A stretch of 6,929 nt of DNA from Myxococcales bacterium (GTDB taxonomy: Bacteria; Myxococcota_A; Polyangia; Polyangiales; Houyiibacteriaceae): assembly GCA_030622585.1 (NCBI GenBank), contig JAUXFZ010000129.1, forward strand, positions 1 through 6,929, in the 5' to 3' direction. Below the pieces are notes generated by a model that was given only the letters and a program-made list of their open reading frames with translations, was not told where the DNA came from and did no database searches. The first letter of the stretch is position 1; each line of letters opens with the position of its first letter. The position numbers and the translations under genes are program-made. Positions 1-5,271 of this stretch are shown one piece after another.

Positions 1-69
1 AAGAAGGCGGCCGCGAAGAAGAAGGCGGCCGCGAAGAAGAAGGCGGCTGCGAAGAAGACGGCGGCTGTG
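1..69 (+). repeat. 18-bp tandem repeat encoding KKKAAA
   Basis: Units lie at 16-33, 34-51 and 52-69. Positions 1-15 equal the last 15 nt of the unit, so the array continues out of the window. The unit at 16-33 is aagaagaaggcggccgcg. The unit at 34-51 differs by one silent base, and the unit at 52-69 is more diverged (three further changes). Near identity at the DNA level suggests recent unit duplication or slippage within the coding region. Confidence 0.85.
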
Positions 70-402
70 AAGAAGCGTGGAGCCCCGAAGAGGCGAGCTG
101 CGACGAAGAAACGAGGCAAGCCGACCAAGAAGCGGGCCACGGCGAAGAAGCGAGGCAAGGCGACCAAGAAGCGCGGAAAAGTGACGAAGAAACGCGCCGC
201 CCCGAAGAAGCGAGGCAAGACCGCCAAGAAGCGGAGCGCCCCGAAGAAGCGCACGAAGGTGACGAAAAAGCGAGCCGCCCCGAAGAAGCGGAGCAAGCCG
301 GCCAAGAAGCGCCCTGCCACGAACAAACGCGGCAAGGCGACGAAGAAGCGCGCCGCTCCCAAGAAGGCCCGCAAGGCCAAACGCCGTTCGTCACGCCGCT
401 AG
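1..402 (+). CDS. Histone H1-like Lys/Arg/Ala/Pro-rich basic protein, 5'-truncated by window edge
   Basis: The reading frame is open from the first base and ends with TAG at 400-402, so the gene begins before the window; 133 residues are visible. A GTG at 67 could serve as a start, but the same repeat style continues upstream of it, so it is almost certainly internal. The visible part uses only K, R, A, P, G, T, S, V and a single N. There are no acidic, aromatic or Leu/Ile residues, so it should be disordered and strongly DNA- or RNA-binding. Residues 1-23 follow a KKKAAA pattern. Residues 24-120 follow KKR-headed units of six residues (KKRAAP type) and seven residues (KKRGKAT type) that mostly alternate; the end is KKARKAKRRSSRR. 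Such tails are known in bacterial histone H1-like proteins, including those of myxobacteria, and suggest a nucleoid or chromatin role. A folded N-terminal domain outside the window cannot be excluded. The gene converges on the minus-strand operon, with 19 nt between the stop codons. Confidence 0.82.
   Translation, partial: KKAAAKKKAAAKKKAAAKKTAAVKKRGAPKRRAATKKRGKPTKKRATAKKRGKATKKRGKVTKKRAAPKKRGKTAKKRSAPKKRTKVTKKRAAPKKRSKPAKKRPATNKRGKATKKRAAPKKARKAKRRSSRR
70..360 (+). repeat. Diverged KKR repeat, mostly alternating 18- and 21-bp units (about 39-bp period)
   Basis: The coding sequence divides into KKR-headed units with lengths in residues of 6,6,7,6,7,7,6,7,6,7,6,7,6,7,6. From about residue 63 onward the alternation of a KKRAAP-like six-residue unit with a KKRxKxT/A-like seven-residue unit is regular, giving a 13-residue (39-bp) higher-order period. 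Codons vary between units (cgc, cga and cgg for Arg; aag and aaa for Lys), so this array is older than the 18-bp repeats before it. The pattern is read directly from the sequence; any function of the spacing is unknown. Confidence 0.75.
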
Positions 403-426
403 TGTGCCGCCCAGCCGCGCACTAGC
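398..426. terminator. Inverted repeat between convergent genes, candidate bidirectional terminator
   Basis: The arms gctagtgtgc (398-407) and gcgcactagc (417-426) pair over 10 positions around a 9-nt loop. The single imperfect position, 405 with 419, is a U-G wobble in plus-strand RNA and an A-C mismatch in minus-strand RNA. Both stop codons (TAG at 400-402 on plus, TAG at 424-422 on minus) lie inside the arms. No U-tract follows on either strand, so this is not a classical intrinsic terminator. It could still act as a Rho-assisted or 3'-end-protecting hairpin. The location between convergent genes is the main support. Confidence 0.4.
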
Positions 427-949
427 CCAGGGGTGATTCAGCTTGGCGGCGCAAGGCATCGAAAAGCGAGTCGAGCGCGCGATGTTCTTCTGCGCGCTCG
501 ATGACGCTGGTTTCCTCGATCTGTGCATTGTCTGGGCTCGCGGCGAGCCACAGCTGCATGCTTTGCAGCGCGGGCAACAGGCCCATGCTGCGGCCCGGCA
601 GCGTCAGCGCAGCGTTCGACACCTTGGACTCGGTCAGCGCCTTCGCGACCACCGCGCACGCGCGCTTCGCTACTTCCGCGTCGAACGCCGTGCTCGCCCC
701 CAACCCGACGAGCAGCACGCCTTCGGATTTGAGTTTCTGCGGTGTGATCATCAACGCCTTCTCACCGAAGCGCCCGTCCAGATAGCCAGCCATGAGCTTC
801 CGCGAGAGTGCCCCGCAAAGCCTCCAATCGATGAGCCCCGTCGCGCCGCTCAACGGGCGTTCGTCGGAGAAGAACGGCAGGACAATGAGTTCGGTTTGCA
901 GCTCGTCGAGGCTTTGTGCGGAGGAGGCAACGAAGTCGTACGCGATCAC
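422..949 (-). CDS. Stand-alone M17 leucyl aminopeptidase N-terminal (macro-like) domain protein
   Basis: The protein has 175 residues. Residues 19-84 resemble the N-terminal domain of M17 leucyl aminopeptidases: a strand with ELIVLPFFSDERPL, then GLIDWRLCGALSRKL, a basic/acidic linker, and VLLVGLG. This domain helps assemble the hexamer in the full enzymes. The catalytic metallopeptidase domain, with its metal-binding Lys/Asp/Glu residues and NTDAEGR motif, is absent; the protein simply ends after a short helical tail. Peptidase activity is therefore unlikely and the role is unknown. The start is GTG at 949, overlapping the nusB stop by 4 nt (GTGA), which indicates translational coupling. It is the last gene of the minus-strand operon. 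No signal peptide or membrane segment is visible, so it is probably cytoplasmic. The domain assignment is from motif resemblance and would need a profile search to confirm. Confidence 0.78.
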   Translation of the reverse strand: MIAYDFVASSAQSLDELQTELIVLPFFSDERPLSGATGLIDWRLCGALSRKLMAGYLDGRFGEKALMITPQKLKSEGVLLVGLGASTAFDAEVAKRACAVVAKALTESKVSNAALTLPGRSMGLLPALQSMQLWLAASPDNAQIEETSVIERAEEHRALDSLFDALRRQAESPLG

Positions 950-1365
950 GACGTGCCTAGCTCGGTCGCTATTCGGTCCAAGACTCCGTTGACGAAGGAA
1001 CCGCTGCCCTCGGACCCGAATCGCTTGGCCAGTTCAACGGCCTCATTGAGCGTTACGCGTTTGGGGATGTCGTTCATCTCGCGGAGCTCCACGATTGCGA
1101 CGCGCAACACATTGCGGTCGACGATCGGCATTCGTTCGAGGCGCCAATGGTGGCTCGCGGAGCGGATGAGGCCGTCGACTTCCTCTTCGTGGTCGGCGAA
1201 AGCGCGAACCAGTTGGTTGGCAAAATCGGCGCCTTCGGGCGGCTCGTCGTCGCCCCTGAGGTGACCCCAGTACGACTTGATCGCCTGGGCGCCGCTCACG
1301 CTCGACACATCCATGAAGTACAGGATGCTCAGCGCGGCTTCACGACCTTTGCGTCGTGATCCCAT
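946..1365 (-). CDS. nusB: Transcription antitermination factor NusB
   Basis: NusB binds boxA RNA together with NusE (ribosomal protein S10) and promotes antitermination, above all of rRNA operons. The protein starts MGSRRKGREAALSILYFMD, the usual basic NusB N-terminus. It carries WRLERMPIVDRNVLRVA at residues 74-90 and NEAVELAKRFG followed by SFVNGVLD at residues 107-130, the family's two best conserved stretches. With ATG at 1365 the length is 139 residues, the same as E. coli NusB. A TTG three codons upstream would only add residues not typical of the family and lies too close to the AGGAAG at 1376-1381. The gene overlaps the end of ribH by 26 nt and its own TGA overlaps the next gene's GTG. 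Position after ribH is a widely conserved arrangement. Confidence 0.95.
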   Translation of the reverse strand: MGSRRKGREAALSILYFMDVSSVSGAQAIKSYWGHLRGDDEPPEGADFANQLVRAFADHEEEVDGLIRSASHHWRLERMPIVDRNVLRVAIVELREMNDIPKRVTLNEAVELAKRFGSEGSGSFVNGVLDRIATELGTS

Positions 1366-1846
1366 GGTCCACAAGCTTCCTGTCGAACACCGCCATCTCG
1401 AGGGCGGTCAACGCGGCGTCACGTCCCTTGTTGCCATGCGCACCGCCGGCGCGATCCAGCGCCTGGGTTTCGTCGTCCGTCGTGAGGACGCCGAAGATCA
1501 CGGGAGTGCCCGTGTCCAACGCGACGCGGCCAAGGCCGCGAGCGGTGCCCTCGGAGACGTACTCGAAATGGGGCGTGCCTCCCCGAATGACGGCCCCGAG
1601 CGCGACCACTGCGTCGAATCGCTTGCTCTGCGCGAGCTGCTGCGCGGCATACGGAAGCTCCAATGCGCCGGGGACCTCGACGATGTAAACGGAGTCGCCC
1701 GGTACGCCATGCTCAGAAAAGCACGCTTTCGCGCCGTCGAGGAGCTTGCTCACCACTTGCTGGTTGAAACGAGACCAGACGATCGCGAACTGCGCGTCCG
1801 ACGGCGCTTCGATTTCGACAAGCGGTTGGTTGCGGTCGCCGCTCAC
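1340..1846 (-). CDS. ribH: 6,7-dimethyl-8-ribityllumazine synthase
   Basis: RibH condenses 5-amino-6-ribitylamino-uracil with 3,4-dihydroxy-2-butanone 4-phosphate, the penultimate step of riboflavin synthesis, usually as a large icosahedral or pentameric assembly. Visible motifs are WSRFNQ (24-29), VPGALELP (58-65), ALGAVIRGGTPHFEYV with the catalytic His at 93 (82-97), GVLTT (119-123), and DRAG plus GNKGRDAALTALEM (131-151). The frame stays open far upstream, but the homologous part begins at about residue 8. GTG at 1846 overlaps the TGA of the preceding ribB by 4 nt (GTGA), has an AGG 7 nt upstream, and gives 168 residues, normal for the family. I therefore choose this start. The 3' end runs 26 nt into nusB. 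The long upstream extension of the frame is a high-GC artefact. Confidence 0.95.
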   Translation of the reverse strand: MSGDRNQPLVEIEAPSDAQFAIVWSRFNQQVVSKLLDGAKACFSEHGVPGDSVYIVEVPGALELPYAAQQLAQSKRFDAVVALGAVIRGGTPHFEYVSEGTARGLGRVALDTGTPVIFGVLTTDDETQALDRAGGAHGNKGRDAALTALEMAVFDRKLVDHGITTQRS

Positions 1847-3000
1847 GTCGCGGCCTGCTCTTGTTGCTTCTGGGGAGGACTCAGTTTGCCGCCGGGCGAA
1901 ACTAGGAGCTGTTCGACCACATTGAGCCCGTACGCGTCGAGGCTCGGAATGCGCCGCGGGCGATTGGTCAGGACCCGCAACTGTTCGAGGCCGAGGTCGG
2001 ACAGAACCTGAGCGCCAAACCCGTACTCTCGAAGGACGACGCCCGGTTCCTCGGGTGGCCGAGTGATCGGTTCGTCGAGATAGAACGCGAGATCGGTTTC
2101 GGGATCGGGGTATCCCGGCATGAACAGGATGACGCCATTTCCGGCGCGCTCGATGGCCGCGACGCAGTCGGCAATATGTACGCGATCCCCCATTCGTACT
2201 TGAAACGCATCGCCAAGCACACTGCCGCGGTGCACGCGGACCAGGGTTGGCTGTGAGGTGATCTCGCCGAGGCTCAGCGCCATGAACTGATCTTGGCGGC
2301 CGACTTGAACCTGATACACCGATGCGGTCCACGTGAGACCGGTGGGCATCTCGACCGGTGTCTGCCGAATCCGCGCGACCAGGCGCTCGCGCGCGAGCCG
2401 GTATTGAATCAGGTCGGCGATGGTGAGCAGCCGGAGCCCGTGTTCCTCTGCGAACGCGACGAGGTCTGGATAGCGCGCCATCGTGCCGTCGTCTTTCATG
2501 ATCTCGCAGATGACGCTTGCTGGCTTCAAGCCTGCGAGGCGCGAGAGATCGGCCGACCCCTCGGTGTGCCCGGTGCGCTGCAGGACGCCGCCCGGCACCG
2601 CCTTGAGCGGGAATACGTGGCCGGGGCTCACCAGGTCCGCCGGACCGGCTTCATCGGCTACCGCTGTGAGTATGGTCAGCGCTCGGTCGCCCGCGCTGAT
2701 GCCGGTCGTAACCCCGGTGCGGGCCTCGATCGAGATCGTGAACGCCGTGGAACGAGACGAGCGGTTGTCATCGACCATCATGGGCAGGTCGAGTTGGCGG
2801 ATGCGGTCCTCGGTCAGGCTCAGGCAAATTAGCCCGCGCGCGTGCCTCGCCATGAAGTTGATCGTCTCGGGCGTCGCCATTTGCGCGGCCATGCACACGT
2901 CGCCTTCGTTTTCGCGGTCCTCGTCGTCGACCAGGATGACCATCTTGCCGTGTCGGATGTCATCCAGTGCCGCGGTGACCCGCTCGATCGCGCTCGTCAT
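1843..3000 (-). CDS. ribB: 3,4-dihydroxy-2-butanone 4-phosphate synthase fused to a degenerate GTP cyclohydrolase II-like domain (RibBX type)
   Basis: Residues 1-205 form a complete RibB domain, which converts ribulose 5-phosphate to 3,4-dihydroxy-2-butanone 4-phosphate. It has the acidic loop VDDEDRENEGD (24-34), GHVFPL (127-132), RTGHTEGSADLSRLAGLKP (142-160) and EIMKDDGTMAR (166-176). Residues 206-385 resemble RibA only in outline: LVRVHRGSVLGDAF (253-266), EYGFGAQVLSDLGLEQLRVLTNRP (325-348) and GLNVVEQ (358-364). The three zinc-binding cysteines of RibA are gone: the SECLTGD equivalent reads RGSVLGD, no RCDCG is present, and the only Cys in this half is 279. The RQEGRGIGL-type GTP loop is also missing. 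GTP cyclohydrolase II activity is therefore very unlikely. This matches the RibBX variant described in Proteobacteria. The start is ATG at 3000, 56 nt after ribE, without a strong Shine-Dalgarno; the stop overlaps the ribH GTG. Confidence 0.93.
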   Translation of the reverse strand: MTSAIERVTAALDDIRHGKMVILVDDEDRENEGDVCMAAQMATPETINFMARHARGLICLSLTEDRIRQLDLPMMVDDNRSSRSTAFTISIEARTGVTTGISAGDRALTILTAVADEAGPADLVSPGHVFPLKAVPGGVLQRTGHTEGSADLSRLAGLKPASVICEIMKDDGTMARYPDLVAFAEEHGLRLLTIADLIQYRLARERLVARIRQTPVEMPTGLTWTASVYQVQVGRQDQFMALSLGEITSQPTLVRVHRGSVLGDAFQVRMGDRVHIADCVAAIERAGNGVILFMPGYPDPETDLAFYLDEPITRPPEEPGVVLREYGFGAQVLSDLGLEQLRVLTNRPRRIPSLDAYGLNVVEQLLVSPGGKLSPPQKQQEQAAT

Positions 3001-3036
3001 ATGGCCGCCACCATGACGCGAAAGTGCCGGCGCATC

Positions 3037-3049
3037 CAGCGGACCGCTG
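3037..3049. repeat. 13-bp palindrome in the ribE-ribB gap
   Basis: The sequence cagcgg-a-ccgctg is a perfect palindrome around a central base, in the only gap within the rib genes (3001-3056). As RNA it could form a 4-bp stem with a 5-nt loop. It may be a weak hairpin or a protein site, but a palindrome of this size can easily arise by chance in GC-rich DNA. The gap is far too short for an FMN riboswitch. Confidence 0.3.
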
Positions 3050-3056
3050 CAAATCC

Positions 3057-3662
3057 TCAGCCCCCTGGGGCGTCCACGCCGGGCTTGCCCATCAGGCTGG
3101 CGACGTACTTGGCGAGAATATCGACCTCGACGTTGATCCGCGCGCCATTTGCCATTTCACCGAACGTCGTCTCGGCGAGGGTGTACGGCACGAGCATGAC
3201 GTCCAAACGGGTGCCTGTGACGGTGTTCACCGTCAGGCTCACGCCGTTGAGGGTGATCGAGCCCTTGGGTGCCAGGAACGGCGCGAGCGCGCCGGGGACC
3301 TCGAAGCTCGCCCGTACGTAGTCTCCCTCCGGGGTCCGGGACAAGAGGGTGCCGACGCCGTCGACGTGACCGCTCACGAGGTGCCCGCCCAAACGATCAC
3401 CAAGCGCGAGCGCTCGCTCGAGGTGCACTCGATCCCCCTCGGTCAAATCGCCGAGGTTGGTCTTGTCGAGCGTTTCAGACGACGCATCCGCGTCGAAGTG
3501 CCCCTCCGAGAAGGACTTGACCGTGAGGCACGTTCCGTTGACGGCGATGGATTCGCCGAGCTCGTAGGGGTGGAGTGCACATGCGATGCGAATCGACAGC
3601 CCGTCGTCCCGCCCCTCTAGGTGATCGATCGTCCCAATCTGTTCTATCAGCCCGGTGAACAT
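3057..3662 (-). CDS. ribE: Riboflavin synthase (alpha subunit type)
   Basis: This enzyme dismutates two molecules of 6,7-dimethyl-8-ribityllumazine into riboflavin and 5-amino-6-ribitylamino-uracil, the final pathway step; the family works as a trimer. The 201 residues, a usual length, contain two lumazine-binding repeats. The first starts with MFTGLIEQIG and carries GESIAVNGTCLTV (36-48). The second begins around GGHLVSGHVDG (92-102) and carries KGSITLNGVSLTV (133-145). NVEVDILAKYV (177-187) is the conserved C-terminal stretch. Both repeats look intact. ATG at 3662 directly follows the ribD stop with no spacer (TAG-ATG), and a good Shine-Dalgarno GAGAGGA (3671-3677) sits 8 nt upstream inside ribD, so both coupling and independent initiation are plausible. 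Confidence 0.96.
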   Translation of the reverse strand: MFTGLIEQIGTIDHLEGRDDGLSIRIACALHPYELGESIAVNGTCLTVKSFSEGHFDADASSETLDKTNLGDLTEGDRVHLERALALGDRLGGHLVSGHVDGVGTLLSRTPEGDYVRASFEVPGALAPFLAPKGSITLNGVSLTVNTVTGTRLDVMLVPYTLAETTFGEMANGARINVEVDILAKYVASLMGKPGVDAPGG

Positions 3663-4766
3663 CTATTGCATCCTCTCGAAGTCGCCACAGACCAACCAGT
3701 CGGACCCCAATACCCGAAGCTGCGTACGAACCAAGCGCCAGGCGCGCTCGATCGAGTCGATGCCCGATCCGGCCGCAAAGGGAATCGCCTCCGGGTCACC
3801 GAGAATGCGAGGCGCGATGAAAATCGCAGCGCGGTCGGCCAGACCCATGTCCAAGAACGCGCCGTGAACGCGTGAGCCACCTTCGACCAAGAGGCGGACG
3901 ATATCGCGTTGGCCCAACACCTTGAGGACCTCGTTCAGGTCGACGCCTCGCGAATCGTGCGACACGGGGATCAATTCGACGCCTGGGGCCGTCAGAGCCT
4001 CACGCCTCGAGGGGTCGGCGTCGTGCGCATGAAAGATCAGCGTGTCGGCACTCGATGTGCGGCCCGGATCGAGGACGGCCGCCGTTGGTGGTGTTCGAAG
4101 GCCGGCGTCCAACACCACCCGCACCGGGTCTCGTCCCTCGATGTGCCGAACGGTGAGTTGGGGGTCGTCGGCCAAGACGGTCCCTATCCCCACCAGGATA
4201 GCGTCGCTTTCATCTCGCATCCTATGCGTTTCCGTTCGAGCTTCCCGACCGGTGATCCATTTCGAGTCGCCAGTGCGAGTGGCGATTTTTCCGTCGAGCG
4301 TCACCGCCGCCTTCAGCGTGACGAATGGAAGCCCCGGGCGGATGTGCTTGGCGAAATCGGCAACCAGCGCGCTGCACTCCTCCCCTAACATCCCGACCTC
4401 TACTTCGACGCCTGCGCCTTTCAGCCGCTCGACGGCGCCCGCAACGTGCGGCGCGGGGTCGCGACATCCGATGACGACTCGCGCGATGCCCGCCTTCAGG
4501 ATCGCCTCGGTGCACGGCCCGGTTCGGCCCTGATGGTTGCAGGGCTCTAAGGTGACGTACAGCGTCGCGCCCTCGACCGAGCCGTCGGCATTGCGAATCG
4601 CATCGACCTCCGCGTGTGCCTCTCCGGCTTTGGCGTGGTGGCCCATGGCGATGAGCTCCCCATCGCGGACGATGGCCGCCCCGACGCGCGGATTGGGGCT
4701 CGTGCGGCCGCGCTTGGCGGCCTCGACCGCGCGGCGCATCATCCCACGTTCGAAGTCGGACTCCAT
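3663..4766 (-). CDS. ribD: Bifunctional diaminohydroxyphosphoribosylaminopyrimidine deaminase / 5-amino-6-(5-phosphoribosylamino)uracil reductase
   Basis: RibD performs the second and third steps of riboflavin synthesis: zinc-dependent deamination of the pyrimidine, then NADPH-dependent reduction of the ribosyl side chain. The deaminase domain (about 1-145) has SPNPRVGA (23-30), the zinc site HAEVDAI (His51, Glu53) and TLEPCNHQGRTGPC (Cys76, Cys85). The reductase domain (about 147-367) has VTLKAAVTLDGKIAT (149-163), SKWITGREAR (168-177), DAILVGIGTVLADDP (188-202) and LLVEGGSRVHGAFL (292-305). ATG at 4766 gives 367 residues, equal to E. coli RibD. AAGGA at 4772-4776 lies 5 nt upstream, within the last codons of nrdR, and only 1 nt separates the nrdR stop from this start. 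The frame is open further upstream, but that part overlaps nrdR and has no family similarity. Confidence 0.96.
   Translation of the reverse strand: MESDFERGMMRRAVEAAKRGRTSPNPRVGAAIVRDGELIAMGHHAKAGEAHAEVDAIRNADGSVEGATLYVTLEPCNHQGRTGPCTEAILKAGIARVVIGCRDPAPHVAGAVERLKGAGVEVEVGMLGEECSALVADFAKHIRPGLPFVTLKAAVTLDGKIATRTGDSKWITGREARTETHRMRDESDAILVGIGTVLADDPQLTVRHIEGRDPVRVVLDAGLRTPPTAAVLDPGRTSSADTLIFHAHDADPSRREALTAPGVELIPVSHDSRGVDLNEVLKVLGQRDIVRLLVEGGSRVHGAFLDMGLADRAAIFIAPRILGDPEAIPFAAGSGIDSIERAWRLVRTQLRVLGSDWLVCGDFERMQ
3671..3677 (-). promoter_or_regulatory. Shine-Dalgarno GAGAGGA of ribE
   Basis: GAGAGGA on the minus strand lies 8 nt before ATG 3662, inside the 3' end of ribD. It is among the clearest ribosome-binding sites in the operon. 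Confidence 0.7.
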
Positions 4767-4767
4767 G

Positions 4768-5217
4768 TCAGTCCTTGAGCCGGGAGAGCTCATCGAAGAA
4801 TTCCCCGACGTCCTGAAAGTCCTTGTAGACGCTGGCAAAACGCACGTACGCGACCGGGTCCAGATCCCGGAGCTCGTGCAAGACGTGCTCTCCAAGCCGC
4901 CGCGACGGAACCTCCTGGTCTCCTGTGTCGACGAGCCACCGCTCCACCTGGTGCAGGAAACGCTCGAGGGCTTCGGCCGAAACCGGTCGCTTCACGCATG
5001 CGCGCCGGAGTCCTGCCAGCAGCTTGGCCCGATCGTAGGGCTGCCGCCGGCCGTCGTTCTTGATGATGAGCGGCAGGGTTTGCTCCACCCGCTCGTACGT
5101 GGTGTAGCGGCGCCCGCAGTGCTCACATTCACGGCGTCGTCTCGTGACCTCTCCTGCCTGCGAAAGGCGGGAGTCGATCACACGGTTTTCCAGTGTTCCG
5201 CAGTAGGGGCAGCGCAT
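4768..5217 (-). CDS. nrdR: Transcriptional repressor NrdR (ribonucleotide reductase regulator)
   Basis: NrdR binds paired NrdR boxes upstream of ribonucleotide reductase genes and represses them, sensing ATP/dATP through its ATP-cone. The N-terminal zinc ribbon has MRCPYCG with Cys3 and Cys6 and ECEHCG with Cys31 and Cys34, plus the conserved RVIDSR (12-17), EVTRRRREC (23-31) and RYTTYERVE (37-45). The ATP-cone follows with LIIKNDGRRQPYDRAKLLAGL (starting at 50) and the conserved end VRFASVYKDFQDVGEF (125-140). ATG at 5217 gives 149 residues, the same as E. coli NrdR. A TTG 13 codons upstream would extend it without family support. No clear Shine-Dalgarno precedes the ATG. It is the first gene after a 54-nt gap and just ahead of ribD, a common bacterial order. 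No NrdR box is visible in the gap. Confidence 0.96.
   Translation of the reverse strand: MRCPYCGTLENRVIDSRLSQAGEVTRRRRECEHCGRRYTTYERVEQTLPLIIKNDGRRQPYDRAKLLAGLRRACVKRPVSAEALERFLHQVERWLVDTGDQEVPSRRLGEHVLHELRDLDPVAYVRFASVYKDFQDVGEFFDELSRLKD
4772..4776 (-). promoter_or_regulatory. Shine-Dalgarno AAGGA of ribD
   Basis: AAGGA on the minus strand lies 5 nt before ATG 4766, embedded in the final codons of nrdR. It decides the ribD start against in-frame codons further upstream and suggests that ribD is translated by ribosomes finishing nrdR or by re-initiation. Confidence 0.7.
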
Positions 5218-5271
5218 ATCCGGGCACAAGCTAGCGCCCGCACCAAGCCTGGGCAACGCAGCGCACCGCGG
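5218..5271 (-). other. 54-nt gap between rlmD and nrdR
   Basis: This is one of the two real gaps in the minus-strand gene row. It holds a short inverted repeat (cgggc at 5221-5225 and gcccg at 5236-5240, with the small palindrome gctagc-like core between), just before the nrdR ATG. I see no convincing -35/-10 pair, no AT-rich NrdR box and no U-tract terminator. A promoter for nrdR-rib here is possible but not supported by the bases. Confidence 0.3.

Noticed and set aside
1..69. CRISPR-like repeat array
   Set aside because: The repeats are contiguous 18-bp coding units without spacers, in frame with a Lys/Ala-rich protein.
443..1264. 273-codon open frame on the plus strand opposite the M17-domain gene and nusB
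   Set aside because: Its translation is Arg/Ala-rich and low in family-like motifs, typical of a high-GC antisense shadow; the minus strand holds two recognisable genes over the same bases.
1847..2332. N-terminal extension of the ribH frame, or a larger ribH fusion
   Set aside because: The extension is Arg/Pro/Ser-rich, lies entirely over ribB and has no domain signal. GTG 1846 with its GTGA overlap gives a normal-length enzyme.
3001..3056. FMN riboswitch (RFN element) upstream of ribB
   Set aside because: The gap is only 56 nt and lacks the conserved RFN helices. The 54-nt gap before nrdR is likewise too short.
3663..4895. Longer ribD starting at 4895
   Set aside because: The extra N-terminus overlaps nrdR, has no deaminase similarity, and ATG 4766 has a good Shine-Dalgarno and gives the family length.
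5218..5271. NrdR box or sigma-70 promoter before nrdR
   Set aside because: The gap is GC-rich with no AT-rich ACACNATAT-like box and no credible -35/-10 pair.
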